Shown: in pieces, positions 35,196-42,585 of the stretch
How the letters are laid out: every line of letters begins with the position of its first letter
Numbering within the stretch: position 1 is the stretch's first letter
Source: CAYRNR01 sp964425605
Lineage (GTDB): Bacteria; Myxococcota_A; UBA796; UBA9615; CAYRNR01
Assembly (NCBI GenBank): GCA_964425605.1
Contig: CAYRNR010000022.1
Coordinates: 9,368 to 73,367 of the forward strand
Direction: 5' to 3'
Length of the DNA: 64,000 bases
The notes under the pieces: generated by a model
What the model was told of the DNA's origin: nothing
The model's database searches: none
What the model saw: the letters and a program-made list of their open reading frames with translations, nothing else
Made by a program: the position numbers and the translations under genes

Positions 35196-35390
35196 GAGAT
35201 GAGTGGCATCTCGGGTGAAAGTTGGCGCCAACGCCAACTAGCGGGGGAGATGAGCGGCATCTCGGGCGGAAGTTGGCATCAGCGTCAACTTGCGGAGGAG
35301 ATGAGCGGCATCTCGGGCGGAAGTTGGCATCAGCGTCAACTTGCGGGGGAGATGAGCGGCATCTCGGACGGAAGTTGGCACCGCTGTCCC
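35196..35390. repeat. 51-bp tandem repeat with two palindromes per unit, about 3.8 copies
   Basis: Units begin at 35196, 35247, 35298 and 35349 (last partial). Each holds GAGATG-N5-CATCTC and, 8 bp on, a second stem. In unit 1 that stem is AGTTGGCG-CCAA-CGCCAACT (eight perfect pairs); in units 2 and 3 it is AGTTGGCA-TCAG-CGTCAACT, which keeps seven pairs in RNA if one is G-U. Just upstream GTACC-TAAA-GGTAC (35179-35192) forms another hairpin, and GAACCTTGATGGG occurs twice (about 35132 and 35158). The frame is open across the array but looks non-coding. It lies between the truncated FG-GAP gene and the 3' end of the phosphoesterase gene. Confidence 0.8.
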
Positions 35391-35406
35391 TCTACCGTCC
35401 TCGCCC

Positions 35407-36318
35407 CTACCCCCGCGCCTCCCACCCGTAGTCCACGTACTCCCAGCTCACACGATCGTTGCGGAACCGCAACAGCGCGTACCCCTCCTCGAAGCCGTGC
35501 CGCGGCCCGTTCCACCACGACCCGGAGACGGCCCCGACGTTGGCGTACTCGATGTCTTTGAAGGTCCACGACTCGTTGATGTGGAGGTGACCACCGAGCA
35601 CGAGCTTGACCGGGTGGCGATGCAGGATCTGGGCGACCTCGTCGCAGTTGGCGACGACGGCCTTGCGGGGGTCGGGGCCGCGGTTGCCGTTCTCGAATTC
35701 CCAGAAGCTGGTGAACAGGGGGATGTGCATGGCCACGACGGTGGGCTTGCTCGCGGCGGCGAGGTCCTTTTGCAGCCAGGCCAGCTGGGCCAGGTCCACG
35801 TGGGCGGTGTACTCGCGCTTGCGGATGCCCACGCTGTCGAGCAGCACGAAGTGCCAGCCGTTGTGGTCGAACGACATGTAGGTGGATTCGCGGCCGAACC
35901 GCTGCAGGAAGTAACCCTTGCCGAACAGGGGGTTGGCCTTGCGCACACCGCTGGCCGCGCTGACTCCCAGACAGTCGTGGTTGCCCAGGCAGTGATGCAC
36001 GGGCACGCCCACGCCCTCGAACGCCTCGTCGAACAGGTCGTACTGGCGGTCCGCGGCCGCGACGCCGGTGTCGAGGATGTCCATGACCAGGTCGCCGCCG
36101 GTGATCAGCAGATCGGGCGGAACGGGCTGGGCCATGGCGTGATCCACCGCCCGCTTCAGCCCCTCGGCCGCCCCCTTGAGGCCGTTGACGTGGGTGTCGG
36201 TGAAGAACGCGGCGGTGAAGTCGGCCGGGCCATCCAGGGCCGCGCCGACCCGGGGCAACGCCAGCGCCGCCGCACCCATGGCCCCGGCACGCAGCAGATC
36301 TCGACGGGTCAGACGCAC
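35407..36318 (-). CDS. Tat-exported metallophosphoesterase
   Basis: 303 residues from a GTG start with GAGGAGG 7 bp upstream. The N-terminus LTRRDLLRAGAMGAAALALPRVG has a twin-arginine signal. Calcineurin-like motifs: FTDTHVNG (D-x-H), ITGGDLVMDI (GGD), LGNHDC (GNHD), VVAMHIPLF (H) and VLGGHLH (GGHxH), the complete two-metal site. Likely a periplasmic or exported phosphodiesterase; the substrate is not evident. Divergent from the small membrane protein at 36389; its 3' end faces the tandem repeat array. Confidence 0.85.
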   Translation of the reverse strand: MRLTRRDLLRAGAMGAAALALPRVGAALDGPADFTAAFFTDTHVNGLKGAAEGLKRAVDHAMAQPVPPDLLITGGDLVMDILDTGVAAADRQYDLFDEAFEGVGVPVHHCLGNHDCLGVSAASGVRKANPLFGKGYFLQRFGRESTYMSFDHNGWHFVLLDSVGIRKREYTAHVDLAQLAWLQKDLAAASKPTVVAMHIPLFTSFWEFENGNRGPDPRKAVVANCDEVAQILHRHPVKLVLGGHLHINESWTFKDIEYANVGAVSGSWWNGPRHGFEEGYALLRFRNDRVSWEYVDYGWEARG

Positions 36319-36388
36319 GACTCGACCTCCTCGCTCAAAATCTCGTCCCCACGCCAGCAACACCCGGTCCGCGCGGTACACTCCGATC

Positions 36389-36673
36389 ATGACACCCAGC
36401 GATGAAGAGATGCGCGTCCAGCTGCAGGCCCTGGTGGACGAGCTGTTCGCCGTGGACGCCCCCCGCCCCACTGCCGGCGTGGAGATCCTCGAGGAGGAGG
36501 CCCTCGAGGACGCCATCCGCCGCCGCGATCCGCAGGCCATCCGCGACCTGATCGCGGTGCGCCAGGACCGCGCGCGCAAGGCGAAGATCTACCTGCCGCT
36601 GGTGATCATCCTGAGCCTGCTGGTGGTGGCGCTGGGGATCGCCACGGTCTGGGCGCACGAGGCCTATCGATAG
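36389..36673 (+). CDS. Small single-pass membrane protein
   Basis: 94 residues. An acidic helical N-terminal part (VEILEEEALEDAIRRRDPQAIRDLIAV) and a basic stretch (RQDRARKAK) precede one transmembrane helix (IYLPLVIILSLLVVALGIATVW) close to the C-terminus, a tail-anchored layout. No family recognised. It runs divergently from the phosphoesterase and ends 7 bp from the convergent protease gene. Confidence 0.6.
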   Translation: MTPSDEEMRVQLQALVDELFAVDAPRPTAGVEILEEEALEDAIRRRDPQAIRDLIAVRQDRARKAKIYLPLVIILSLLVVALGIATVWAHEAYR

Positions 36674-36680
36674 GATCGTG

Positions 36681-37754
36681 TCAGCGGCGGCGGAACAACA
36701 CGACCAGGCCGAACAGCGCGAGCAGGGTAGCTGAGCCCGCGGCCCCTGCCGGCTTCACCGAACACTCGCACCCGCTGGCCAGGCTCACCTCGTTGCCCGG
36801 ATCGACCCACGCGTCGTCGTCGTCGGCCGCGTCGTCGTCGTCCGCCGCGTCGTCGTCGTCAGCCACGTCGTCGTCATCGGCCGCGTCGTCGTCATCGGCC
36901 GCGTCGTCGTCGTCCGCCGCGTCGTCGTCGTCCGCCGCGTCGTCGTCGTCGCCGGGCATCTCGGGATCGAAGTAGTCGTCGAAGAAGTCCATGTCGGCGT
37001 CGACCCGCATCTCCACGCCCACCCCGTGGCAGGCGTCCTGGCCGTGCTCGGTGGCGCCGACGAAGGAGTTGATGCCGGCGACGTGCCAGACGCCACCGTG
37101 ATCCACCATGGAGGGGCCGCCGGAGTCGCCGCTGCACACGTTGGTGCCCTGGGTCCAGTGCACGTACTCGTGGCTGTAGATCTCGTACAGCGCGATGTCG
37201 GTCTCTCGCTTTATGCCCGCGTTGTTGCCCTGGTAGTAGTCGTTGACCCCGAAGCCCACGTAGTGGAAGAGGTCGCCGACCCAGGTGGGGCTCATCTGCT
37301 GGGTGTTGACGGGCATCGGGTCCACGTCGTCGACGGGCTGGTTCAACAGCAGCACGGCCACGTCGTGGTACGGCGACTGGTGCCAGTTGTAGCCGGGGTG
37401 GGCGATGGCGTCGTCGATCGGATGGAGGTCGGCGCCGGCGGCCGTGTTGACGTCGGAGCCGACGTAGAAGAGATCACCCGAACCGGAGTACTCGACGCAG
37501 TGCGCCGCGGTAAGCGCCACGTCCGGGGCCACCAGGGTGGCGGTGCACATGCCGCCGTGGCCGCCGTCGATGAGGTAGGCCCCCACCGCGGGCCAGGCGC
37601 TGGTCTCGGAGCCGCCGACGATGCCGGCGCCGTGGGTGTACAGCGCGTCTGGAGGGGTCCAGGTCTGTTCGGGGCTGCAGCCGGACAGGGCCAGCGACAG
37701 GATCACGAGCGCGGAGAGAAGACCGGCCTTCGTTCGTCCACCACGGGACATCAT
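36681..37754 (-). CDS. Trypsin-like serine protease with Asp-Ala stalk and Cys-Glu-Cys tag
   Basis: 357 residues; start at 37754 with GGAGG 6 bp upstream. A signal peptide with a lipobox-like SLALSGC, then the S1 zymogen activation site IVGGSETSAWP, and the catalytic triad in LTAAHCV (His), SPYHDVAVLLL (Asp) and CSGDSGGP (Ser). A stalk of eight DDDD blocks separated by AA/VA leads to SGCECSVKPAG, helix, RRR. It may therefore be lipid-anchored at the N-terminus and also carry the C-terminal tag, or the Cys near the signal may not be lipidated. A probable T2SS substrate, exposed at the cell surface. Confidence 0.85.
   Translation of the reverse strand: MMSRGGRTKAGLLSALVILSLALSGCSPEQTWTPPDALYTHGAGIVGGSETSAWPAVGAYLIDGGHGGMCTATLVAPDVALTAAHCVEYSGSGDLFYVGSDVNTAAGADLHPIDDAIAHPGYNWHQSPYHDVAVLLLNQPVDDVDPMPVNTQQMSPTWVGDLFHYVGFGVNDYYQGNNAGIKRETDIALYEIYSHEYVHWTQGTNVCSGDSGGPSMVDHGGVWHVAGINSFVGATEHGQDACHGVGVEMRVDADMDFFDDYFDPEMPGDDDDAADDDDAADDDDAADDDDAADDDDVADDDDAADDDDAADDDDAWVDPGNEVSLASGCECSVKPAGAAGSATLLALFGLVVLFRRR
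36808..36955. repeat. 18-bp tandem repeat coding the (DDDDAA)n stalk
   Basis: Eight near-identical 18-bp units within the S1 protease gene (GTCGTCGTCGTC plus GGCCGC or TCCGCC on the plus strand). Synonymous differences between units show that it is an older expansion. Copy number is likely to vary between strains. Confidence 0.8.
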
Positions 37755-37855
37755 CGAGCGCCTCCTTTCCCCCTGCATGGCATGAAGAATGACGTCGACC
37801 TCGACGGGACGCCAGTCAAGGGTTGGTGAAACCTGTGCCAGCGCCGATCGCGGTC

Positions 37856-39901
37856 CTACTCGAGGATCTCCACGGCCTCGACCCGATCGCCCTGCCGGAT
37901 CTGGTGCACGACGTCCATGCCCGACACCACCTTGCCGAACACCGTGTAGCTGCCGGTGAGGTGCGGCTGGCGGTCGTGGGTGATGAACCACTGGCTGCCC
38001 TCGGTGTCCGTCTCCATGCCGCGGGCCATGCCGAGGGTGCCGGGCTCGTAGGGGATGGCGCTGAACTCGGAGCGGACGCGGTAGCCGGGCCCACCCCAGC
38101 CGGTGCCGTCGGGATCGCCGGTCTGGACAACGAAGCCGGGCACGACGCGGTGGAACGTCGTTCCATCGTGGAAGCCGGCTCCGGCCAGGGCGGCGAAGCT
38201 GGCGACGGTGGCCGGCGCGACGTCGGGGTAGAGCTCCACCTCCACCACGCCGCGGCTGGTGGTGATGCGGGCGCTCGTGACATGGGCGGCGCCGTGCAGC
38301 GGATCGGGAAGATCGGGCAGAGGCTCGGAGTGAGCCACCACGTGGCGGCCGGTCTCGCGCAGCGCCCGCGCGGCCGCACGGCGGACGAATTCGTCGTCGT
38401 CCAGCAGCGCGGCGTCGAGCCACCCCTGCGGCGCGGCGTTCGCCGCCACCACGGCGCGAAGGATGAACAGGCGGACCTCGGCGCCGTCGAAGCCTGGCCA
38501 GCGGTCGTACGCCTCGAGGAGGCTCGCGACGATGGCCTCGTCGTCCGCGGCCGCCGCGGCCAGACCGTCCACGGCCACCACGGCCTCGGCCGGGACGCTG
38601 CCTCCGACGGCAGCCAGCAGGTGGGCGCGGGCCTCGGGGTGCTCGCCCGCGGCCATGGCCTCCAGCGCGGTCAATCGGACGAGGGGCTCGTCGTCCCTCG
38701 TGGCGAGCAGGGCCTCGAGGGCCTCGGGCGCGTCGAGGCCGGCCAGGACGCCGGCGCGGGCCGCGCGGACCGAGGAGGACGGGTCGTCGGCCACCGTGGA
38801 CAGCAGCTCCAGGGTGTCGGGCAGCGCCAGGGAACCCACGGCGCCCACCGCGGCGCCGCGGACGCCGACGTCGGGATCGGTGAGCAGCGGGACCACCGCG
38901 TCGGCCACCGTCGGATCGCTCGCCGCACCCAGACCGGCCACGGCCAGCTCCCGCACGCCGGGCTCGGGGTCCGCTGCCAGGGCGCACAGCAGCTCGGTCG
39001 CGCCCTCGTGCTCCTGCCCCTGCAGAGCGCTCGCGGCCCGGGCCACCGCCACCCGCACCTCGGCGGGGGGCGCCACCTCGATCATGCCCACCAGGACGCC
39101 GATGGCGCCCTCCTGGCCCACCGCTGCCAGCGCGCGCGCGGCCACGGCGCGGACCGCCGGATCGGCGGCCGCGGTGGCCATGACCAGGGCCTCGTGGGCG
39201 CGCTGAATCACCTCGGGATCGTCGGCCAGCGGGCAGCGCAGGAGCAGGTAGGCGCACCACCACTGCACCTCGGGATCGGCCACCACCAGGGCGGGCAGCA
39301 GCGGATCCAGCAGCTCGCCGCTGATGGGCGTGGCGATGCCGCGCCGCCCCAGCATCGCCATGCCCTCGAGTGCCGCGACCCGCTCCAGGTCCACCCCGTT
39401 CAGGACCATCGACTCGAGCTCGTCCCACACGTCGGCGCCCGCACCCGCGCCCATGGCCCGGGCCATGGCGCACGCCACGGCCAGATCGTTCTCCTCCTCC
39501 AGCGCGGCGGCGAGGGCGACCCCGATCTCGTCCTCCAGCAGCAACCGCGCCGGCTCGTCGTCCACCTCCCACGTGCGGCTCATGGACAGGGCCACCGCGG
39601 CGGCCTCCCGGACCACCGGCGACGGATCACGCAGGCGCCAGGTCAGCGGCCCCAGGGCCTCGGGCCGGCCCATGCGCCCCAGGGCCCGCACCGCCGCGCT
39701 GGCCACGACCGGATCCGAGTGGTGCAGCAGCGGCACGACCTCGCTGGCCGCGTCGCGGGCGTTCTCGCGGCGGGCGATGGCCAGCAGGGCCTCCTGTGTG
39801 GGCATGGCGTCGGCCGCGGGGATCTCGTCCGGCGGGATCATGACGCCGGTGCGGGGACAGCCGATCAGGAACAGCAACACCAACCAGTGGGTCAATCGCA
39901 T
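37856..39901 (-). CDS. HEAT-repeat lipoprotein with C-terminal cyclophilin domain
   Basis: 681 residues. Lipoprotein signal (LLFLIGC), then from about residue 30 to 510 a long run of HEAT-type helical repeats (SDPVVASAAVRALGRMGRPEALGPL; PDVGVRGAAVGAVGSLA), and from about 541 to the end a cyclophilin-type peptidyl-prolyl isomerase domain (FHRVVPGFVVQTGDPDGTG, SQWFITH, YTVFGKVVSGMDVV). The active-site Arg (FHR) and Gln are present. Likely a periplasmic or outer-membrane-tethered folding factor whose HEAT part binds client or partner proteins. Divergent from carbamate kinase. Confidence 0.88.
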   Translation of the reverse strand: MRLTHWLVLLFLIGCPRTGVMIPPDEIPAADAMPTQEALLAIARRENARDAASEVVPLLHHSDPVVASAAVRALGRMGRPEALGPLTWRLRDPSPVVREAAAVALSMSRTWEVDDEPARLLLEDEIGVALAAALEEENDLAVACAMARAMGAGAGADVWDELESMVLNGVDLERVAALEGMAMLGRRGIATPISGELLDPLLPALVVADPEVQWWCAYLLLRCPLADDPEVIQRAHEALVMATAAADPAVRAVAARALAAVGQEGAIGVLVGMIEVAPPAEVRVAVARAASALQGQEHEGATELLCALAADPEPGVRELAVAGLGAASDPTVADAVVPLLTDPDVGVRGAAVGAVGSLALPDTLELLSTVADDPSSSVRAARAGVLAGLDAPEALEALLATRDDEPLVRLTALEAMAAGEHPEARAHLLAAVGGSVPAEAVVAVDGLAAAAADDEAIVASLLEAYDRWPGFDGAEVRLFILRAVVAANAAPQGWLDAALLDDDEFVRRAAARALRETGRHVVAHSEPLPDLPDPLHGAAHVTSARITTSRGVVEVELYPDVAPATVASFAALAGAGFHDGTTFHRVVPGFVVQTGDPDGTGWGGPGYRVRSEFSAIPYEPGTLGMARGMETDTEGSQWFITHDRQPHLTGSYTVFGKVVSGMDVVHQIRQGDRVEAVEILE

Positions 39902-39996
39902 GGCCCGATCATGCCTCGCGAGGCCGCACGAAGGAACCCGGACCGATGGGAGCGGAACCCGGTAGCACCCCACGCGCGCCTGTGGCAGAGTTGTGG

Positions 39997-40014
39997 GCCC
40001 CCTTTTTTTGGGGC
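39997..40014 (+). promoter_or_regulatory. Leader hairpin with T-rich loop before the carbamate kinase gene
   Basis: GCCCC (39997-40001), C plus a seven-T loop, GGGGC (40010-40014), only a few bases before the ribosome binding site CCGGAGG and the ATG at 40032. It could slow ribosome access or mark a slippery site. Evidence is sequence symmetry only. Confidence 0.35.
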
Positions 40015-40031
40015 GCACCGGAGGTGCTGAC

Positions 40032-40997
40032 ATGAGCGAGGTGACCCGCGAGCCCCCCATCGTGGTCGTGGCCCTGGGCGGACACGCCTTCATGGACTCG
40101 GGCGAGGAGCCGCGCGTGGAGGTCTACGAGGAGCACGCGGCTCAGATCTGCGACCACCTGATGACCCTGGTCGGCCGCAACTACAACCTGGTGATCACCC
40201 ACGGCAACGGACCCCAGGTGGGGCACCTGCTGAGCAAGAACGAGGCGGCGCGCGACAAGTTCCACCCCGAACCCCTGGACGTGCTGGTGGCCGACACCCA
40301 GGGCAGCCTCGGGTACATCCTCCAGCAGGCCATGCTCAACACCCTGCGCCAGCGTCACCTGCGGCGCTACGTGGCCACCTTCGTCACCCAGGTCCTGGTC
40401 AACACCGACGATCCGGCATTCCTCGAACCCACCAAGCCGGTGGGCGCGTGGTTCGAGGAGGAGGAGGCGCGGCGGCGTGAGAAGGAGCTGGGGTGGAAGA
40501 TCGTCCACCAGGTCAACCGGGGCTGGCGGCGGGTCGTGCCCTCCCCTCCCCCGCTCAAGGTCATCCAGTGGGACACCATCGCCCTGACCGCACGGCAGGG
40601 CCACCTGGTCATCGCCGGCGGCGGCGGCGGCATCCCCGTGACCAAGGACGAGACCGGCCGCTACCAGGGGGTGGAGGCGGTGGTGGACAAGGACCTGACC
40701 AGCGCCGTGCTGGCGACGCAGATCGGCGCCGAGCTGCTGATCGTGCTCACCGACGTGCCCGAGGTCTACCTGGACTACGGCAAGGACACCCAGCGCTCCC
40801 TGACCGCCCTGACCATCAAGCAGACCGAGCGCTGGCTGGAGGCGGGGCAGTTCCCCGCGGGCAGCATGGGGCCCAAGGTGTCGTCGATCCTCACCTTCCT
40901 CAAGGCCGGCGGCAAGCGCGGCCTGATCACCACACCCGCTCGCCTCGAGGACGCCCTCGACGGGGTCAGCGGCACGCACTTCGTGGGTCGGATCTGA
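40032..40997 (+). CDS. arcC: Carbamate kinase
   Basis: 321 residues. Start at 40032 with GGAGG 7 bp upstream. Amino acid kinase fold: VVVALGGHAFMDSGEEP (N-terminal glycine loop), NLVITHGNGPQVG, IAGGGGGIPV, VVDKDLTSAVLATQIGAELLIVLTDVPEVYLDYG and the C-terminal QFPAGSMGPKVSSILTFLKAGGKRGLITT, all hallmarks of carbamate kinase. It makes ATP from carbamoyl phosphate, normally as the last step of arginine deiminase or allantoin/agmatine breakdown; no such partner genes are adjacent, so the pathway is open. Confidence 0.93.
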   Translation: MSEVTREPPIVVVALGGHAFMDSGEEPRVEVYEEHAAQICDHLMTLVGRNYNLVITHGNGPQVGHLLSKNEAARDKFHPEPLDVLVADTQGSLGYILQQAMLNTLRQRHLRRYVATFVTQVLVNTDDPAFLEPTKPVGAWFEEEEARRREKELGWKIVHQVNRGWRRVVPSPPPLKVIQWDTIALTARQGHLVIAGGGGGIPVTKDETGRYQGVEAVVDKDLTSAVLATQIGAELLIVLTDVPEVYLDYGKDTQRSLTALTIKQTERWLEAGQFPAGSMGPKVSSILTFLKAGGKRGLITTPARLEDALDGVSGTHFVGRI

Positions 40998-41009
40998 GGC
41001 GAAGCCGGT

Positions 41010-41243
41010 CTAGGTCGACCGGTGACAGGCCAGGCAGCTATCGTAGTCCCAGCTCACGTTGCCCGCGCCGTCACTGTGGCTCGACGGGGCCTGGACGGCA
41101 TCACCGCCGAAGTGACATTCGTAACAATGCCCCGACGATTCGCCATCCCCTTGATGGTCCTCGTCGTTGGGGAAGCGCGGGGCGCAGCCGGGCCCGAAGG
41201 CCAGGCCCAGGGTGACGATCAGCACGAGAATTGCGCTCCGCAT
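41010..41243 (-). CDS. Small lipoprotein with two CxxCH haem-binding motifs
   Basis: 77 residues. Start at 41243 with GGAGGAACG just upstream; ATG 41258, which overlaps the stop of the upstream TPR gene, is possible. Lipoprotein signal (LVLIVTLGLAFGPGC), then CYECH and CLACH, two c-type haem attachment sites within 40 residues. Probably an outer-membrane or periplasmic dihaem cytochrome fragment, or a short electron-transfer protein; too short for a standard class I cytochrome c pair. Probably expressed with the TPR protein. Confidence 0.7.
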   Translation of the reverse strand: MRSAILVLIVTLGLAFGPGCAPRFPNDEDHQGDGESSGHCYECHFGGDAVQAPSSHSDGAGNVSWDYDSCLACHRST

Positions 41244-41254
41244 CGTTCCTCCGG

Positions 41255-41812
41255 TCATTCCGCCGTGACGGACCAGGCGCTGGCGCGCTCCAGGGCGCCC
41301 TCGATGTCCGGGTTGCCGGGGCTCGCTCGGAGCCCCTGTTCCAGGTAGGGGACGGCTTGATCCGGGCGGCCGGAGCGCTCCAGGCAGACGCCCAGATCGC
41401 CGGCCTCCCGCCCCGTGATCATCACCATCGAGTTGGCCTGCCACATCATCTGCACGCCCCGCTCGGGATCGCCGCCGAGGCAGGTGGCCCGGCCCAGCTG
41501 GAACACCACCTGCGCGTCCTCCTGGAGGTCGAGGGAGTGGCGATAGGCCTCCACGGCGCCGGCGTGGTCGTCGAGCATCTCCAGGCACAGGCCGTAGTTG
41601 GCCAGGAAGACCGGATCGTCGGGTCTCAGCTCGAGCACGTCCTGGAAGAACCCGCGGGACTCGGCGTAGTTGCCCCGGCGCAGCTCGGCCACGGCCGCGT
41701 CGTGCAGCTGGCTCGCGCGCCGTGAACGAGACACGCTGGTGCCCGCCAGCACGGTCAGGCCGATGGAGGCCGCCACCAGCGCGAGGGAGACCAGCATTTT
41801 GCCTTGCTTCAT
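41255..41812 (-). CDS. TPR protein with N-terminal membrane anchor
   Basis: 185 residues. N-terminal hydrophobic segment (MLVSLALVAASIGLTVLAGTSV) without a lipobox, then three to four TPR-like repeats (AAVAELRRGNYAESRGFFQDVLELRPDD; LCLEMLDDHAGAVEAYRHSL; CLERSGRPDQAVPYLEQGL). NrfG/CcmH-like TPR proteins help mature c-type cytochromes, and the next gene encodes a CxxCH protein, so a role in its assembly is possible but inferred only from adjacency. Confidence 0.75.
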   Translation of the reverse strand: MKQGKMLVSLALVAASIGLTVLAGTSVSRSRRASQLHDAAVAELRRGNYAESRGFFQDVLELRPDDPVFLANYGLCLEMLDDHAGAVEAYRHSLDLQEDAQVVFQLGRATCLGGDPERGVQMMWQANSMVMITGREAGDLGVCLERSGRPDQAVPYLEQGLRASPGNPDIEGALERASAWSVTAE

Positions 41813-41913
41813 CTGGGGCTCCGACCGTTCGATGGTAGCCGCTACCCCCTGCCTCGTCCACGAGACCAGGGGGCGCCGGCCCTCGAGGCAGCGGGGTTGC
41901 CAGCGTCGATCGT

Positions 41914-42022
41914 GTGATTAGGTTGATTGAAGCCCTCACCTGCCACACGTGTATTTTCTCCAGCAATTTCAACTAGTTATATTCTGGCGCCCCCTTGACA
42001 CCTTTTTGGTGGTGATTAGGTT
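41914..42022 (+). promoter_or_regulatory. AT-richer regulatory region before hsp20 with repeated GTGATTAGGTT
   Basis: The 278-bp interval 41813-42090 has no gene. GTGATTAGGTT occurs at 41914-41924 and again at 42012-42022. CTTGACA (from about 41993) lies 16-17 bp before TAGGTT of the second copy, a plausible -35/-10 pair that also has the CTTGA start of a heat-shock -35 box. The ATG at 42091 follows AAGGAGGTGCACC. No CIRCE-type inverted repeat was found. Confidence 0.45.
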
Positions 42023-42090
42023 TCACGGCGAAGGACGACGAAGGGCGCAGCCCAGCGAGGCCCCGCCCACAGCACGCAAGGAGGTGCACC

Positions 42091-42567
42091 ATGTCCCTGG
42101 TTCGATACCGACGTAACTACGGTCTCCCCACCCACCCCACCCGCCGCCAGTGGGTCCTCCGGGATCCCTTCGGCGACGAGTTCTTCCAGCGCTTCTTCGA
42201 CGACATCGGCTCGCGCGCCGACCGCGGTGTCTACCACCCGGCCGTGGACGTGTCCGAGGAGGAGGAGGCGTACAAGGTCTCCGCGGAGCTGCCCGGCGTG
42301 GCCCACGACGACATCCACGTGGAGGTCCTCGAGAGCGTGCTCACCCTCAAGGCCGAGCGCAAGGACGAGCGCGAAGACGGTGACGACGAGAAGCGGGTGC
42401 TGTCCGAGCGGGCCTTCGGGTCCTTCGAGCGGCGCTTCCGCCTCCCCGACACGGTGGACACGGACTCCATCGGCGCCGAGCTCCGCGACGGCGTGCTGAC
42501 CCTGACGGTCCCCAAGCTGAAGATCGTCGAGGAGAAGCCGCGGCAGATCGAGGTGAGCGTGGGCTGA
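42091..42567 (+). CDS. Hsp20 / alpha-crystallin small heat-shock protein
   Basis: 158 residues with a very strong AAGGAGG site. The alpha-crystallin domain spans about residues 50-145: VDVSEEEEAYKVSAELPGVAHDDIHVEV, then ERAFGSFERRFRLPDTVD and the conserved A-x-x-x-x-GVLTL element (AELRDGVLTLTVPK). Prevents protein aggregation in the cytoplasm in an ATP-independent way. The upstream AT-rich repeats suggest stress-dependent expression. Confidence 0.93.
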   Translation: MSLVRYRRNYGLPTHPTRRQWVLRDPFGDEFFQRFFDDIGSRADRGVYHPAVDVSEEEEAYKVSAELPGVAHDDIHVEVLESVLTLKAERKDEREDGDDEKRVLSERAFGSFERRFRLPDTVDTDSIGAELRDGVLTLTVPKLKIVEEKPRQIEVSVG

Positions 42568-42585
42568 GCAGACGCCCCGGGGGGG

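Noticed and set aside
35196..35390. Regular repeats considered as a CRISPR array
   Set aside because: Units are directly adjacent with no unique spacers and no cas gene is near.
35199..35561. Repeat array read as a coding sequence with 17-residue repeats
   Set aside because: 51 is a multiple of three, so the frame stays open by default; it then runs into the antisense of the phosphoesterase and has no support as a gene.
36681..37754. Classifying the S1 protease as a plain lipoprotein
   Set aside because: The ALSGC motif is lipobox-like, but the protein also carries the full C-terminal Cys-Glu-Cys tag; anchoring mode left open.
41813..42090. Small RNA or tRNA gene in the AT-rich gap before hsp20
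   Set aside because: No cloverleaf or strong stem-loop with T-run could be drawn by eye.
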